Part shown: positions 10,801 through 20,717 of the stretch, in pieces
Position numbering within the stretch: the stretch's first letter is position 1
Layout of the letters: each line of letters begins with the position of its first letter
Origin: Alisma plantago-aquatica
Taxonomy: Eukaryota > Streptophyta > Magnoliopsida > Alismatales > Alismataceae
Length of the DNA stretch: 64,000 nt
Direction of reading: 5' to 3'
Assembly: GCA_963693085.1 (NCBI GenBank)
Contig: OY856412.1
Span: 1,124,073,244 to 1,124,137,243, forward strand
Notes under the pieces: generated by a model
What the model was told of the DNA's origin: nothing
What the model saw: only the letters and a program-made list of their open reading frames with translations
The model's database searches: none
Made by a program: the position numbers and the translations under genes

Positions 10801-11525
10801 ACTTCTTTGAAACATTTTCTCCTGTTGCTCGCCTGAATTCTGTGCGGATCATTATTTCTCTTACTACTACCTTTGATTGGCCACTATTTCAACTGGATGT
10901 AAAAAATGCTTTTCTTCATGGTGATCTACAGGAAGAAGTATATATGGAGCAACCTCCTGGGTTTGTTGCTCAGGGGGAGTGTCAGAAAGTATGCAAATTA
11001 AAAAAAGCTATATATGGGCTGAAACAGTCACCTAGAGCTTGGTTTGACAAGTTCAGTGAAGTTATTCTTCAGATGGGTTTTTCTCGCTCCATGACTGATC
11101 ATTCCTTATTTTACTCCAGCTCTTCTCGTGGATCCATTATTCTTATTGTATACGTTGATGACATAGTAATTACTGGTAGTGACACCATGGGAATATCTCG
11201 TGTCAAAGAGGGTTTGCAAAAACACTTCCATACAAAGGATCTGGGCAAACTAAGATACTTTCTAGGCATTGAAGTGCTTAGATCTCATGCAGGTGTCAAT
11301 TTATCTCAGAGGAAATATGTGCTTGATTTGTTACAGGAGACAGGCATGGCTGAATCTAAACCGGTATCTACACCAATGGATTATCACATCAAAGAGGTGG
11401 TTGATGATGCTGAGTATCAAGATCCAGAATATTACAGGAGAATAGTGGGTAAGTTAATATATCTAACAGTCACCCGACCTGATATTTCATTTGTTGAAGC
11501 ACATATTTCCTCTGAGATAAATTGA
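7887..11525 (+). CDS. Gag-pol polyprotein of the nested copia, truncated before RNase H
   Basis: The frame starts at ATG 7887 and gives 1212 residues. Order of domains: gag (residues about 1-230); a zinc knuckle near 239-252 in which the second cysteine is a tyrosine (CTFYDKLGH...C); aspartic protease WVVDSGAS near 339; integrase zinc site (HCRYGH...CQSCQLGK); integrase core with SDVWGP near 531, the SDNALEY Asp and the RKNRHL Glu; and RT with QPPGF and the catalytic YVDD near 1089. It is open to TRPDISF, the usual end of RT. The last residues are read from inverted DNA and the frame then stops. RNase H is therefore missing in frame. With no RNase H, no 3' LTR and a damaged zinc knuckle it cannot transpose alone, although most of the frame is free of stops. 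Confidence 0.9.
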   Translation: MEDIKTPMIYNEVSPIASIKLNGKNYLLWMNAIHTVLEARDRARHVDSGPKASTDEGYAEWMRHDSLVKTWLWNSMEPAIAARFMFYSTAKEIWDAVKQHYSQEKNALRQFMIYDRLFAEKQGDRSLEEYFGAIQALAQELSYYHPVTVAEQIKDRDDLVTAKFLSGLNSACSSARSVILATDKLPSLVEAYSRIQQSLFESASFVSDIPSGESHASVAAVVRGGRPGMGRGRGTRPKCTFYDKLGHTVEKCWKKHGRPTALPVGAAHCATTTGSSSSTTVGTTSGTGITLTQEEYDRFIQATQHMSMGSSSSSSSANLASTAGNQATSLIASGSSSSWVVDSGASRHMTGMRRLLHTIDSSIPHQSVTLADGSVKGVLASGSVSLTPKIDLKSVHFVPEFPFNLLSVAKLIDTLKCWVIFGPSCFILQDLKSMKTIGGGPRKGDLYLFNGDSLPRQMPAPAPSILLSGSPLLWHCRYGHPSLENLRKLEPELSLLSSLECQSCQLGKHHRLSYPSRVNKRASCPFELVHSDVWGPVKDQSYNGFCYFISFVDDFSRMTWIYLLKSRESVLSIVKHFHTEIKVQFDCNIKILQSDNALEYVQKAMSDFCSSVGMIHRTSCPHTPQQNGVAERKNRHLLDIARSIMFQSNVPKKFWSEALLTACFLINRQPSSVLQGQTPFSVSRPMDSPYPIPLRVFGCTSFVHNFDPKADKLSPRSIKTLFLGYSNTSKGYKCYCPSLRRMFVSRDVTFHETTPYFSNAMSKGEKLREGEPPKIQNERLAPSVQSEGVPPIIPDFTSIPDEQAGDRPTIEHYTHVYHRRGRQDPEEVAAPVPEPSSSPSTQENPTETSDLELPIAVRKGTRSCTIKHPITNVCCLSHLSKQARAFAIGIDSVSIPRNHYDAMKNSGWTQAMQLEMSALLNNGTWDLVDLRAGKKVVGCRWVFTIKHNPDGSVERLKARLVVKGYTQTYGVDFFETFSPVARLNSVRIIISLTTTFDWPLFQLDVKNAFLHGDLQEEVYMEQPPGFVAQGECQKVCKLKKAIYGLKQSPRAWFDKFSEVILQMGFSRSMTDHSLFYSSSSRGSIILIVYVDDIVITGSDTMGISRVKEGLQKHFHTKDLGKLRYFLGIEVLRSHAGVNLSQRKYVLDLLQETGMAESKPVSTPMDYHIKEVVDDAEYQDPEYYRRIVGKLIYLTVTRPDISFVEAHISSEIN
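11290..11324 (+). repeat. Source copy of a 35-bp inverted repeat in RT
   Basis: This piece of the RT coding region recurs exactly, in inverted orientation, at 11497-11531. It is the apparent template-switch point in the rearranged 3' end of the nested element. Confidence 0.9.
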
Positions 11526-11774
11526 CACCTGTAATAAGATGATCACCTAGAAAGGTACAATAGCCTGATGTAGATCTCCTATCAGTATGATCACCAGCCC
11601 AGTCAACATCTGAATATCCTGTGAGAGACAGAGTAGATGGAGGTGCCTTTGGTCTAGAATATGTGATACCCTTACCGGGAGCATTTTTCAGATACCTCAG
11701 AATTCTGCAGACTGCTGTCCAGTGTTACTGTCGCGGAGAATGCTTATATTGGCTGACCACGCCCACAACAAATG
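11497..11774 (-). pseudogene. Inverted RNase H fragment of the nested copia
   Basis: On the minus strand, 11765-11532 encodes the start of copia RNase H. VGVVSQYKHSP is followed by a TAA, then HWTAVCRILRYLKNAPG, the GYSDVDWAGD active-site region, and RRSTSGYCTFLGDHLIT. It then runs into the inverted 35-bp RT copy. The match in style to the RT of the same element suggests it is that element's own RNase H, flipped. The in-frame TAA before HWTAV shows later decay. Confidence 0.85.
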
Positions 11775-13635
11775 TCATATTCAAGAAGCATTGTCCTCGC
11801 CATCTCTTGAAGCGACATGTTCTTCCTCTCTACTACCCCATTTTGTTGAGGCGTACGAGGAGGAGAGAAATTGTGCGAGTAACCTGATTTTTCACAAAAA
11901 CGCTCAAAAAGATAATTTTCAAATTCTCCCCTATGGTCACTGCGGATAGAAACAATCCGGAAAAAAACTTCGTTTTCAACCGTTTACAAAAACTTAAGAA
12001 AACATCAAGAGTATCACTTTTCAAAACGAGAAAGAAGGTCCAAGTATAACGAGAGAAATCATCGACAATAACAAGACAATACTTGGAACCACGAAGCGTT
12101 TGAGTTCTCATTGGTTCGAATAGATCAATATGAAGAAGCTCAAGAGCTCTTTTGGTACTCATGACTCCTTTGGATTTGAAAGAGAATTTGGTTTGTTTGC
12201 CTTGTGTACAAGGTTGACATTCCTCATCCTTTTCAAAATCCATTTTGGAAAGTCCTCGAACCAAATCCTTTTTGCTCAACTTGTTCATTTGATGCATATT
12301 CACATGACCCAAACGACGATGCCAAAGAGAAATATCATTTTTAACCACTGCCAAGCATCTATCAAGTACGGGCTTAAGAGCATCAAGAACAATAACATAA
12401 AGATTACCATTTCTAGTTCCCTTATATATGACATTGTAAGTGAGGGAATCTAGAAGCAATCATTCTAAAGATGTAAATAACACAAGATATCCATTATCAT
12501 ACAATTGGCTTACACTAATCAAATTGTGATGTAGGCCATCAACAAGCAAAACATTCTTGATGCATAGCTCATTGCCTACATCACCCTCACCTATGACCTT
12601 ACCCTTCATGTTGTCCCCAAAGGTCACCGATCCTCCTTTCTTTTTCATGAATTTGTTGAAATGGATGAATTCACCTGTCATATGTTTTGAGGAGCCACTA
12701 TCAACTATCCATCTCTTTTTATCCTGCAAGAAAGAAGGACTTCGGTACCCAACTCAAACTTTGGGATCCGGGGTTAGCTTAGGGACCCATTTCATCTTTG
12801 GGTTGGTCCCCTTGGGCTTGTAAGGACAATATGTAGAGTAATGATCATCACATTTACAATGAATACATACCATAGGGTTCTTAGAGCCGGAAGTCTCTCC
12901 ATGGAAGATGGGAGGTTCCACACTCTTCTTCTTACCCTTGTTCTTGCTCTTGCTCTTACCTTTGGGAGCAGTCCCATCATATCCTAAACCACTAGTACCA
13001 ATTTGTTTGGTAGAGTGTTCTAGGACATCATTGACGGATTTCTTTCCCGTAAGAAACTTTTGCAAAGAAGATCTTAACTTGGCATTATCATCACTAAGGT
13101 TAGTAATAGTAGTAGATAGACTAGCAAGATCATCTCTAGCATGCAATAGATCGGCCTCTAAACAGAGGGCTTTAGTATGAAAGGAATCACGTTCTAAAGC
13201 TATGCTAGCAACTTCATTACTTTGCAAAATAGGTCTAGAAGATAGATCATTAACTTGAGTAAGTAACTTGGCATTTTCAGATTTAAGCAACAAAATTTCT
13301 TTTTGATAAACATGAATCTCTTGCTTCCTAGCATCATCAATGAGAGTTAGTTCTACATTTTCAGTTTTAAGAATATCTAACTCATCTTGGCATCTTTGGT
13401 TGTCTTCCTTAAGATCTGCAATAGTCTTCAGATAGACCCCATTCTCAACCTCTACTCCATTATGTTGAAGCTCAAGGTCAAGAAATTGCCCTTGCAAAGA
13501 ATCTATGCTATCAATGAGCAGTTTTTCATTTTTATCAAGAATCTCAATTTTAGCATAAAGATCATCTACTATCTTGCCTAATCTTTTCCTTTTAGATTTA
13601 CATTTAGTAAAAGATGACCGACAATCATTAAGCAT
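11775..13635 (-). pseudogene. Gag C-terminus, protease and integrase of the large copia, broken
   Basis: In element orientation, 13635-12754 encodes a 293-residue segment with long heptad-rich coiled coil (about the first 200 residues), a Lys-rich stretch, and a CX2CX4HX4C knuckle (CIHCKCDDHYSTYC). 12729-12460 carries the aspartic protease, WIVDSGSSKHMTG. 12459-11833 carries the GAG-pre-integrase HRRLGHVNMHQ...CQPCTQGK zinc site and HIDLF...FSRYTW of the integrase core. After a frame change the core continues to the glutamate region (GVVERKN, LQEMARTMLLEYD) and stops at 11775, where the nested copia begins. Frame changes at 12460, near 11950 and elsewhere make it non-functional. Confidence 0.88.
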
Positions 13636-13684
13636 ATCAATAAGAGTTTTCTTAACTCATGCAAATTGACTTCACTTACCTCAC

Positions 13685-14771
13685 CTACATCTTCACTTGT
13701 AGAGGCCATGAGGGCAAGGTGGCATTCTCCATCTTCGGAGCTTGAGGAGCTTGAGGAAGACTCCTCCCAAGCTGAATGAGCTGCATCTTTGGATCTTCTT
13801 TCTTTTCTTTCCTCTTGTACTTGCCTTTTCTCTTGTACTCCTTGTCTTTCTTGTGGCTGCTCTTGTGATGGCTCCTCTTGGCCTTTGGGCAGTCACTTGT
13901 AATGGCCTTTTTGGCCACACTCATAGCATCTCAGAGTTGATGAAGAAGGCTTCCCCTTGAAGTGCTTGCCCTTGGAGTAGTTTGCTTCATGCTTATTTGG
14001 GCCTTCATCTTCACTTGAGGAAGGAGCAGGGGACTTTAGAGCAAGTTGTTGCTGCCGAACCATCTCTTCATTTTGATCTTTGAAGGCTGTGTCCTTGATC
14101 TTCTTGGACTCCTTCTCTTCTCTCTTTTCTTCTTCTTGCTTATCAAGCCTTGGTTCATAGGTTTGAAGGTTACCAACCAGCTCCTCGGTTGACAACTCAC
14201 TTAGCTTGTACACCTCTTTAATGGATGTAACCTTGGGCTCCCATCTCTTAGGAAGAGATCTGAAGATCTTGGAGTTGATAGTGCCTTTGTCCATCACACT
14301 CCCAAGGGCTGCCAATCCATTGATGATCACATTGAGCCTAGTGTACATATCAACCACTCTCTCATTCTTATCCATCTTGAAGTTCTCAAGTAGCACCCTA
14401 AGCATGTAGATCTTGGCTTCCTTTACTTGCTTCGTACCTTCATAGGTGACACATAGCTTGTTCCAAATTTCATGTGCGGTGTCCCAAGAAAATATTCGGT
14501 TGAACTCGGATGGAGTGAGGGTTGCGTAGATGATGCTCACTACCTTTGCATTGAGTTGAGCTTGCTTCATTTGTGCTTCAGTCCATGTGGAGATTTCCCC
14601 CTTTGGGTCTTCATACTTGAGGTGCACCACCTTCCACATCTCATAGCTCACACCTTGAAGGTAGAACTGCATTCTTCTCTTCGAATATAAGAAGTTGGTG
14701 CCGTCGAAGACCGGAGGTCTCATGGAGAAGTTCCCTTCTGGGCTTAGGGATCCAATAGACAAATCACCCAT
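13685..14771 (-). pseudogene. Gag of the large copia, frameshift inside the zinc knuckle
   Basis: The start is ATG at 14771, 33 bases after the PBS. The 292-residue frame to 13893 has the UBN2-type gag core (PPVFDGTNF...YLQG, then the EIWNKLCVTYEGT region) and a charged Lys/Glu stretch. It ends within the knuckle RCYECGQKGHYK, where the next codon is TGA. The missing SDCPKAKR half is found in the next frame (13924-13685). About two bases have been lost between the His and the last Cys. The coiled-coil segment at 13635-12754 is the continuation of the same gag. Confidence 0.88.
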
Positions 14772-14804
14772 CTTCTCCTACTTGTTGAAGTAGCTTGGAG
14801 AACT

Positions 14805-14816
14805 GCTCTGATACTA
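14805..14816 (-). other. Primer-binding site of the large copia
   Basis: On the minus strand this reads TAGTATCAGAGC, one base off the usual initiator tRNA-Met PBS, and begins two bases after the 5' LTR end. Confidence 0.85.
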
Positions 14817-14818
14817 CT

Positions 14819-16284
14819 TGTTGGATCAAGGGCTCTAGAGGGGGGTGAATAGAGCTTCACAATTCTCACAAAAAGGATTAGACCACCAAATTATATTAAG
14901 TACAAAAACTTAAACAAACAACAAATTTGATGTCTTAGCTAGAAAGCACAACAAGGATGATAAACAAGGAAGAACAAGCACTTAGACAGGTGGTTTAGAG
15001 TGGTTCCACATGCTAACTAGGAGTAATGTCAGTCCACTACCTAGAGGTGGTTAATCTCTAGGATTTGCAATCTTGGTACTCTTATATTCCATCATAAGAT
15101 TACAAGACATAACAACCACACATTCAAGGGCTTAGTACCTCAAGCAAAGATCTTTAACCTATAGAAGGAGCTTACCCACTTGAACCATGGAGTCTTCAGC
15201 CATCAACATGGACTTACCCACTCCTTCAAGTCTTCAGCCTTTAAGGGATTACCTATCTTTCTTGAGAGCTTGCCTTGACTATCTCCTTCACTTGGAGATC
15301 TGGAACACCTTACCTTCTTCAACCTTGAAGAACAACAACCTCTTCTCCTTCACTCGGAGAAGATCTTCAACCTTTTCTTTGATAGGAAAGAGGGTAGGAA
15401 GATGGTGGAGGAGAGCTTTACATCAATACATGGAGCAACTCTCTTACAAAGGAACCTATCTCACTCATACTCACGAATTTGAATTGAATGTAGAGAGAGA
15501 AAGGGGCTCAAAGTGTTAGAACACTCTCAACTAGGCTAGGACCAAGCATGTAGTGAATGAGCAACCTTGGAATGAACTCCAAGAGGTCCTATTTATAGTT
15601 GAGGGTGCACCTTTGAGTTGTGAGACACTTAGATATGAAATATAGCCGTTTTTGCTAAAAGCAACGACTCTATTTTCGCTCAAAACACACACCAACGGTC
15701 ACAATCACTTTTTCTGCAAATTCCGTACAGTGCAATCGGTCGAGTTTCAATAAAGGTAACTCGACCGATAGAGTAAAAGACAAAGCTGATATTCAAATCA
15801 TCGGTCGAGTTTATCCTTGGGAAACTCGACCGAACAATGAAGATCGAATTGGTCAGGTACTCGATCGGTCGAGTTCTGTGAAACCACAACTCGACCGATG
15901 CTATCTTCAGAAACTTGATCCAGGAGGATCGGTCGAGTTTGCAACTCGACCGATTGACTGCCTGTGGTCAATTTTCTAAAGTGCATCTAAAGTGATTAAA
16001 ACTTGGTGTTTAGTGTCCCAATCAATTTTCTCAATTAAGTTACAAGTCAATTCATCATTACAAGTGATTATAAAAATGTTCTAAGGTCGTTTACATAGAT
16101 TTCCAAAAATGCACACTTGTAGCTCTTTTGACTTGAACTTGAGCCAATCTAGGGCTTTTGATTTTTGATCCTTTTCTTGTACCTAACATCTAAAATCAAT
16201 CTTTAATACACATATTAGATACATATGAATGGAATGGTTAAGTCATTATCAAAATATGGACAATGTATAACCTCTAGGTCAACA
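14819..16284 (-). repeat. 5' LTR of the large copia element
   Basis: A 1466-bp LTR, the partner of 1027-2478. It is followed by the target duplication CTAAT (16285-16289). It carries the same hairpin array in U3 (about 15736-15955). The repeats differ by scattered substitutions and small indels, for example around 14941-14990 versus 1145-1200. Confidence 0.93.
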
Positions 16285-19062
16285 CTAATAAGATCTCAAC
16301 GTTAATGATACACATCAATACATTCATTCCGTTTCTAACAATTCCATGTACATACGACATGATAATCAGATACATTCTTTCTTATTAAGGAAACAAAGAT
16401 ACAAAACATCATTTACAACTCGCTCACATCTATACAAGGACCTAGAGTGACAGGGACCGACTGAACTTAACTGATATCATACTTAACTCCTGTGGTAGAT
16501 CTACTCTGATGCTTTGACCTTATTCAAGTCCACGAGTTATCCCTAAAAATTGTGAGTAGAGGGGTGAGCCTACTTGCTCAGTGAATTAGTACTTCAAAGA
16601 AACAGTTTAAAGCACTTATATAATTACAGATATATTGTCGAGCAACTCATATCAATTATAACAACAGTAAGCTTCAAAGAGTCTAATCATTAACAATCAT
16701 AAATATGACAGGATACTCTAGATATCTACAAAAATGAATCAATATATGAACATGCTTGATTGATCATAAACAAAACTAATAACTTAGAAACATACAAAGA
16801 ATAATTCAATAAATGCACACACTTATTTAACCTCTCATTCATCTTGTTATGCCCTGAACCCACATGAGGTGTACCACAACATGTGAAAGAATCGCAGCAA
16901 GCTACGATCTCACTGTACAAGGCTTAGAAATATGCCCAGATTCCTAAGCCTATCTCTTGAGTAAGACCCCGTCTGCAGCGGGCCTCGGCACGTCTGCCTC
17001 TCGGCGGCTAATAGGAGCGGCCGGATATCTTAGACTCCACCTCTCAACCTGGGTACTCAGGCGGTGAGTCAAAGCCCTCAGGCTTATTGTGCATCAGTGG
17101 ACCTACTGACCACTGATTACTCATCATGTAACACAGGTACCACCGACATCCCCGGTTGGTGTTGGGTACCGGACAATTGTAAGGAGTCTGCCCTACTGGT
17201 CAAGACCCCTACACCCTACTGGTGCGCTCCGGCTTACCTCGATCTGGACTACCTCCAGTCGGGAAACCGTTTCCTCCTCACAGCGCAGGCCTCATCCTAT
17301 GAGGATTCTACAGTGTTCAAGGCATCTACATGTCTAATTCACTCTTTAAATTTACAATTCAATCATCACATCAACATATCTTTGTTCAGCTTTGTAAACC
17401 GTTCATTTCATAAACCATCTGATAACATTTACCTCAACTGAACTGTTAAGATCACCACATCTCAAACTGAGAAACATTGATATCACAATACTTGTTTCAC
17501 TAAACACCCTATCATCAGGGTTTCATTTACCTCATTCACTTATCACATAACTCGCATAAGGATTGAACACATCATAACATCATTCAAATAGGATTGCTCT
17601 CAGCAGTTCACATATAATCGAATATATATATGAAACCATGTAATGAACTGAATTAGGGTTTCCACCCTCCTTACTGATATATCAAGAAAACATTGATATC
17701 ATCGAATGAAATGCAAGATCTTATCTGACATATATGTAATACACATACAAATAAAACAATCATTCGTAAGCAGGGAGATTCAAATAGACAAACTTCTTTA
17801 TTCAATTGTACAACAATTTCAATCATAACTGAAAATCTTACTTTTCAGTATAATCATGTAACCTCTACAATTAATTTAAAAATTCTCATTTAGATGGATT
17901 GCGATCATTTCTAATGTGATTTTATAAATTGAAATTCATCACAACAGAGGAACAATCCATATCATATCATCTTGCAAAAGCTAGATCAAAAAAGCAACTT
18001 AGGGTTTGTACTCACATACTAAACAATTGAAGATTATTGATAATTTAACTCATTTTTGTGCAATCTACTTTTTAAAGAAAGTACCCACTCACCCTAAGGT
18101 TGAAAACACCTTAGAAACGTATCCCATCTCTGAAAATCTCGATTCCATAGCAAGACTCCAGCAAAATCCGCGGTTTCTTCTTCCTTTCAACCCTAAACGA
18201 GGTCTCTGAAGGTGGAAGATGAAGATCAGTGGTTAAACCAAACCTCAAATTCGTTGGATTAGGGATTCCGATCAAGGGAAGCAAGGAGGAGGAATTGACG
18301 GTTAAAACTAATTACCAAATCGAATCTGTAACGATCCTTTTGGATTTATGCCGTTCTTCACGTTCTTCCCTAAAAATCATCCCAGAAATCGCCCTCCAGG
18401 TCGCCCTCTCATAGAGCAAGATATCTGGGATGATAGAGGATCGAATCGCGGTTCCAACACACTTCGTTTTGTTGAAAACGGATAAGTATTGCTCGAGATA
18501 TGATCGTTTTACGATTGGCTGTGTTGGACGGCGCGGTCGCGGTGTCGACGCAGCTTCGGTCGCGGTCCTAGCATCGCGGGTCGCGGTGTCGACGCAGCGT
18601 CGTGGTCGCGGTGTCGACGCAGCGTCGGTCGCGGTCCAAGCATCGCTTGTCGCGGTGTCGACTGCGGTCGCGGAGCTTTATATATGTTTACTAAAAAGGG
18701 CATAACTCTCTCATTTTAACTCTGATTTAGTTCATTCTTTTTTTGTTGGATTCATAATTGAATTATCTACAATCCTACAATATTATTTTGATAAAATTAT
18801 CAGAGAAAAAATATTTATTAATTATTTCTTCCAATGTCATTAACTCTCTTCTTGCACACATGTATGGGTTAATGCTATATTACTCCAACTCGGATCTTTA
18901 TAGTATGCTTAAGTCATGATTATGAGTTGCCCAAACAAGTATTTAAGGTTACCAAAGTTAAGACAAAGCACAACATAGAATATTACTAAAAAAAAGTATG
19001 CCAAGCATTAAGATTATCTTAAATCTCTTGGAATATCAGCAAGCTAGGAACGGGTTGTAACA
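16285..19062 (-). repeat. Gypsy-like 5' LTR, main part (U3 to R)
   Basis: This continues the LTR interrupted at 1026. On the minus strand it begins TGTTACAACCCG at 19062, a common start for plant Gypsy LTRs, and joins through CTAAT to the part next to the PBS at 832-843. Without the copia the LTR is about 2.96 kb. It includes a GC-rich tandem repeat at 18531-18675. The partner LTR is outside the window, so the border and class are inferred. Confidence 0.55.
18531..18675. repeat. GC-rich tandem repeat GTCGCGGTGTCGACGCAGC
   Basis: About 145 bp contain repeated units built on GTCGCGGTGTCGACGCAGC and GGTCGCGGTCC, in a region that is otherwise AT-rich. It is close to the start of the Gypsy-like LTR. 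Dense CG makes it a likely methylation target. Confidence 0.8.
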
Positions 19063-19729
19063 GAGAGGTTACTATATTATATCATAATTAGAAACGATAC
19101 AATGCTTTACGCCTCTCTTTATATAGGAGTATAGAGAGAGGTTAAGTACAGGGATAAGCAGTATTGGACTAAACTAAAATATCAGCAAATAACACAAAAC
19201 ACAATAAATATAATTCAACAGTACACCTATGACAATGAGGGGGAAAAATGATCTTCCTGCCATTGTTCCATGGAATAAATTCAGGTATTCATAATTTCAT
19301 ATCTCTATTTTAAAGCAACCAATCAGGAAACTGAACTCCTGAAGTATCATTGTTCTATTCCACAACTGTAAGTTGAAACTTTTCCAGTTTTTTATTTGTT
19401 TCAGTTGGATCTTCCATGTCATAAGTTCAATGTTTATTCCGATGTCTGAACAAAGCCTTGCCTATACATGTCTGTTCACTGTCTAGAGACCTTCAAGCCT
19501 GGTTCTCTTATGCTGGTTCTGGAAGGTTCAAAAGAAAATAAATAAAGATGTGATTAGATATGCGTTGAAATAGATTCTTTGTCTGTTATTTTTCGATCAC
19601 TTGATTGGTAGACACCAATAAACCTAGTGAAACTACATGAGCCATCTTGATGACTGGCAACTATTGTTAGCTGTTTCATATTTGCCTACTTCATGTGCCT
19701 GATTCGGTTTTAGTTTTGATTTCTTGAAG
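19063..19729. other. Intronic or upstream DNA of the dioxygenase gene
   Basis: About 670 bases lie between the Gypsy-like LTR and the first secure exon. A TATATAGGAG segment flanked by GAGAGG copies (19105-19145) looks like an LTR remnant on the minus strand. A possible short exon ends at 19284 before GTATTC: its last codons would read PLFHGINS and its phase fits the next exon, but it lacks residues expected in the family, so it is only tentative. Confidence 0.35.
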
Positions 19730-20717
19730 ATCTCTTGCCTGGATGGAGGCAAACTATGGAACAATACCATCAGCAAGCACTGTGAGTGCCTATTAATACT
19801 GGGGTTTAAATGTTATCTAGTGTCTGGGAAAATAGCTATTTATCTAACAATATCAATTTATTCTTTACTTTCTGCTTTTGACCACTATTTTCTGGGTTAG
19901 TTCTGGGATTTTTTGATGTCAATTCTGCTAAAGGATTTATAAAGCACTCACATGTATATTGATCTTTCTTCCTTATCATTTACGTGCCTGGTGTATCAAG
20001 ATTCCCTTTGTGCCATGGTAACTGCAATGGCCTAATCCTGATCGTATTTCAGATGCTCATAGCCATAAAAATGAACAACCAGGAGGTTTTCGATTTTGCC
20101 TGGTGGCTTTCCATTATTGACGTGATTTCAAAAAAAATCTTTTATATAGATTGTCTTTCAAAGAGATACGTGTAATATATACCTCATCTAATCGTACTTT
20201 GCCATAATTTTACCACATAATTTTGTTTATTGTTAACCAGCCATTGACATGTGCAGAGAGGTAGCAAAAGCAGTTGCTAGAATTATAGCTCTTGCTCTAG
20301 ACCTGGATAGCAATTTTTTTGACCAACCAAAAGTGCTCGGTGAACCTATTGCATCTTTGCGGCTTCTACATTATGATGGTCGAGTACTTTCTTCCAGACC
20401 TGTAAATTGTTAATTTTTTTGGAAAGAATTGCCAACCCCAGGCATGACTAAATGTAATTGCCAACTCCAGGCAGAATATCAGACCCTACATCAGGAATTT
20501 ATGGAGCTGGCGCACATTCTGATTATGGCTTGCTAACATTGCTGGCTACAGATGGTGTAAGGGGGCTTCAGGTGCTCTTAACAATTCATGATTAATTTGT
20601 TTTATGTTCTCGCAATATGCTTTCGGTCATTTGTCTAATACTCAAGTGCATGCGACAGATATGCAAGAACAAGGATGCCAAACCTCAGATCTGGGAGTAT
20701 GTCGAACCACTGAAAGG
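19730..20717 (+). CDS. Dioxygenase exon cluster A (four exons, through HxD)
   Basis: Exons 19730-19781, 20257-20378, 20471-20571 and 20659-20717 carry the helical part and the first half of the jelly-roll core, with GAHSDYG (HxD). Introns are short (475, 92 and 87 bases). The second intron uses the donor GTCGAG, which is weak but gives the right phase (GAT G / GC AGA). The last donor, GTAAGG at 20718, opens the giant intron. Confidence 0.9.

Larger units (their letters stand above)
7064..11774 (+). mobile_element. Nested Ty1/copia element, 3' end inverted, 3' LTR absent
   Basis: A plus-strand copia element sits inside the large one. It has one LTR (7064-7468), a PBS (7469-7480), a leader, and a gag-pol frame (7887-11525) that is open up to the RT/RNase H border. 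There the sequence turns round: 11497-11531 is an inverted copy of 11290-11324, followed by RNase H in inverted orientation (11532-11765). The inverted part is bounded by CATTTGTTG (11488-11496) and its reverse complement (11766-11774). After that the outer element resumes. No 3' LTR, PPT or target duplication is present, and the outer element has lost the sequence between its integrase core and RT. Confidence 0.9.
1027..16284 (-). mobile_element. Ty1/copia retrotransposon, SIRE/Maximus-like, three ORFs, nested and degenerate
   Basis: This is a complete outline of a copia element on the minus strand: 5' LTR 14819-16284, PBS 14805-14816, gag from 14771, protease and integrase down to 11775, a foreign insert at 7064-11774, reverse transcriptase and RNase H at 7063-5447, a third ORF at 4830-3179, PPT 2479-2492 and 3' LTR 1027-2478. 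Both ends are TGTTG...CA, and CTAAT flanks it at 1022-1026 and 16285-16289. Large size, a long coiled-coil gag, and an extra ORF after pol fit the SIRE/Maximus lineage; a tree of the RT would be needed to prove that. The LTRs differ by many scattered substitutions and small indels, and gag and pol carry several frameshifts, so it is old and not autonomous. Confidence 0.92.
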
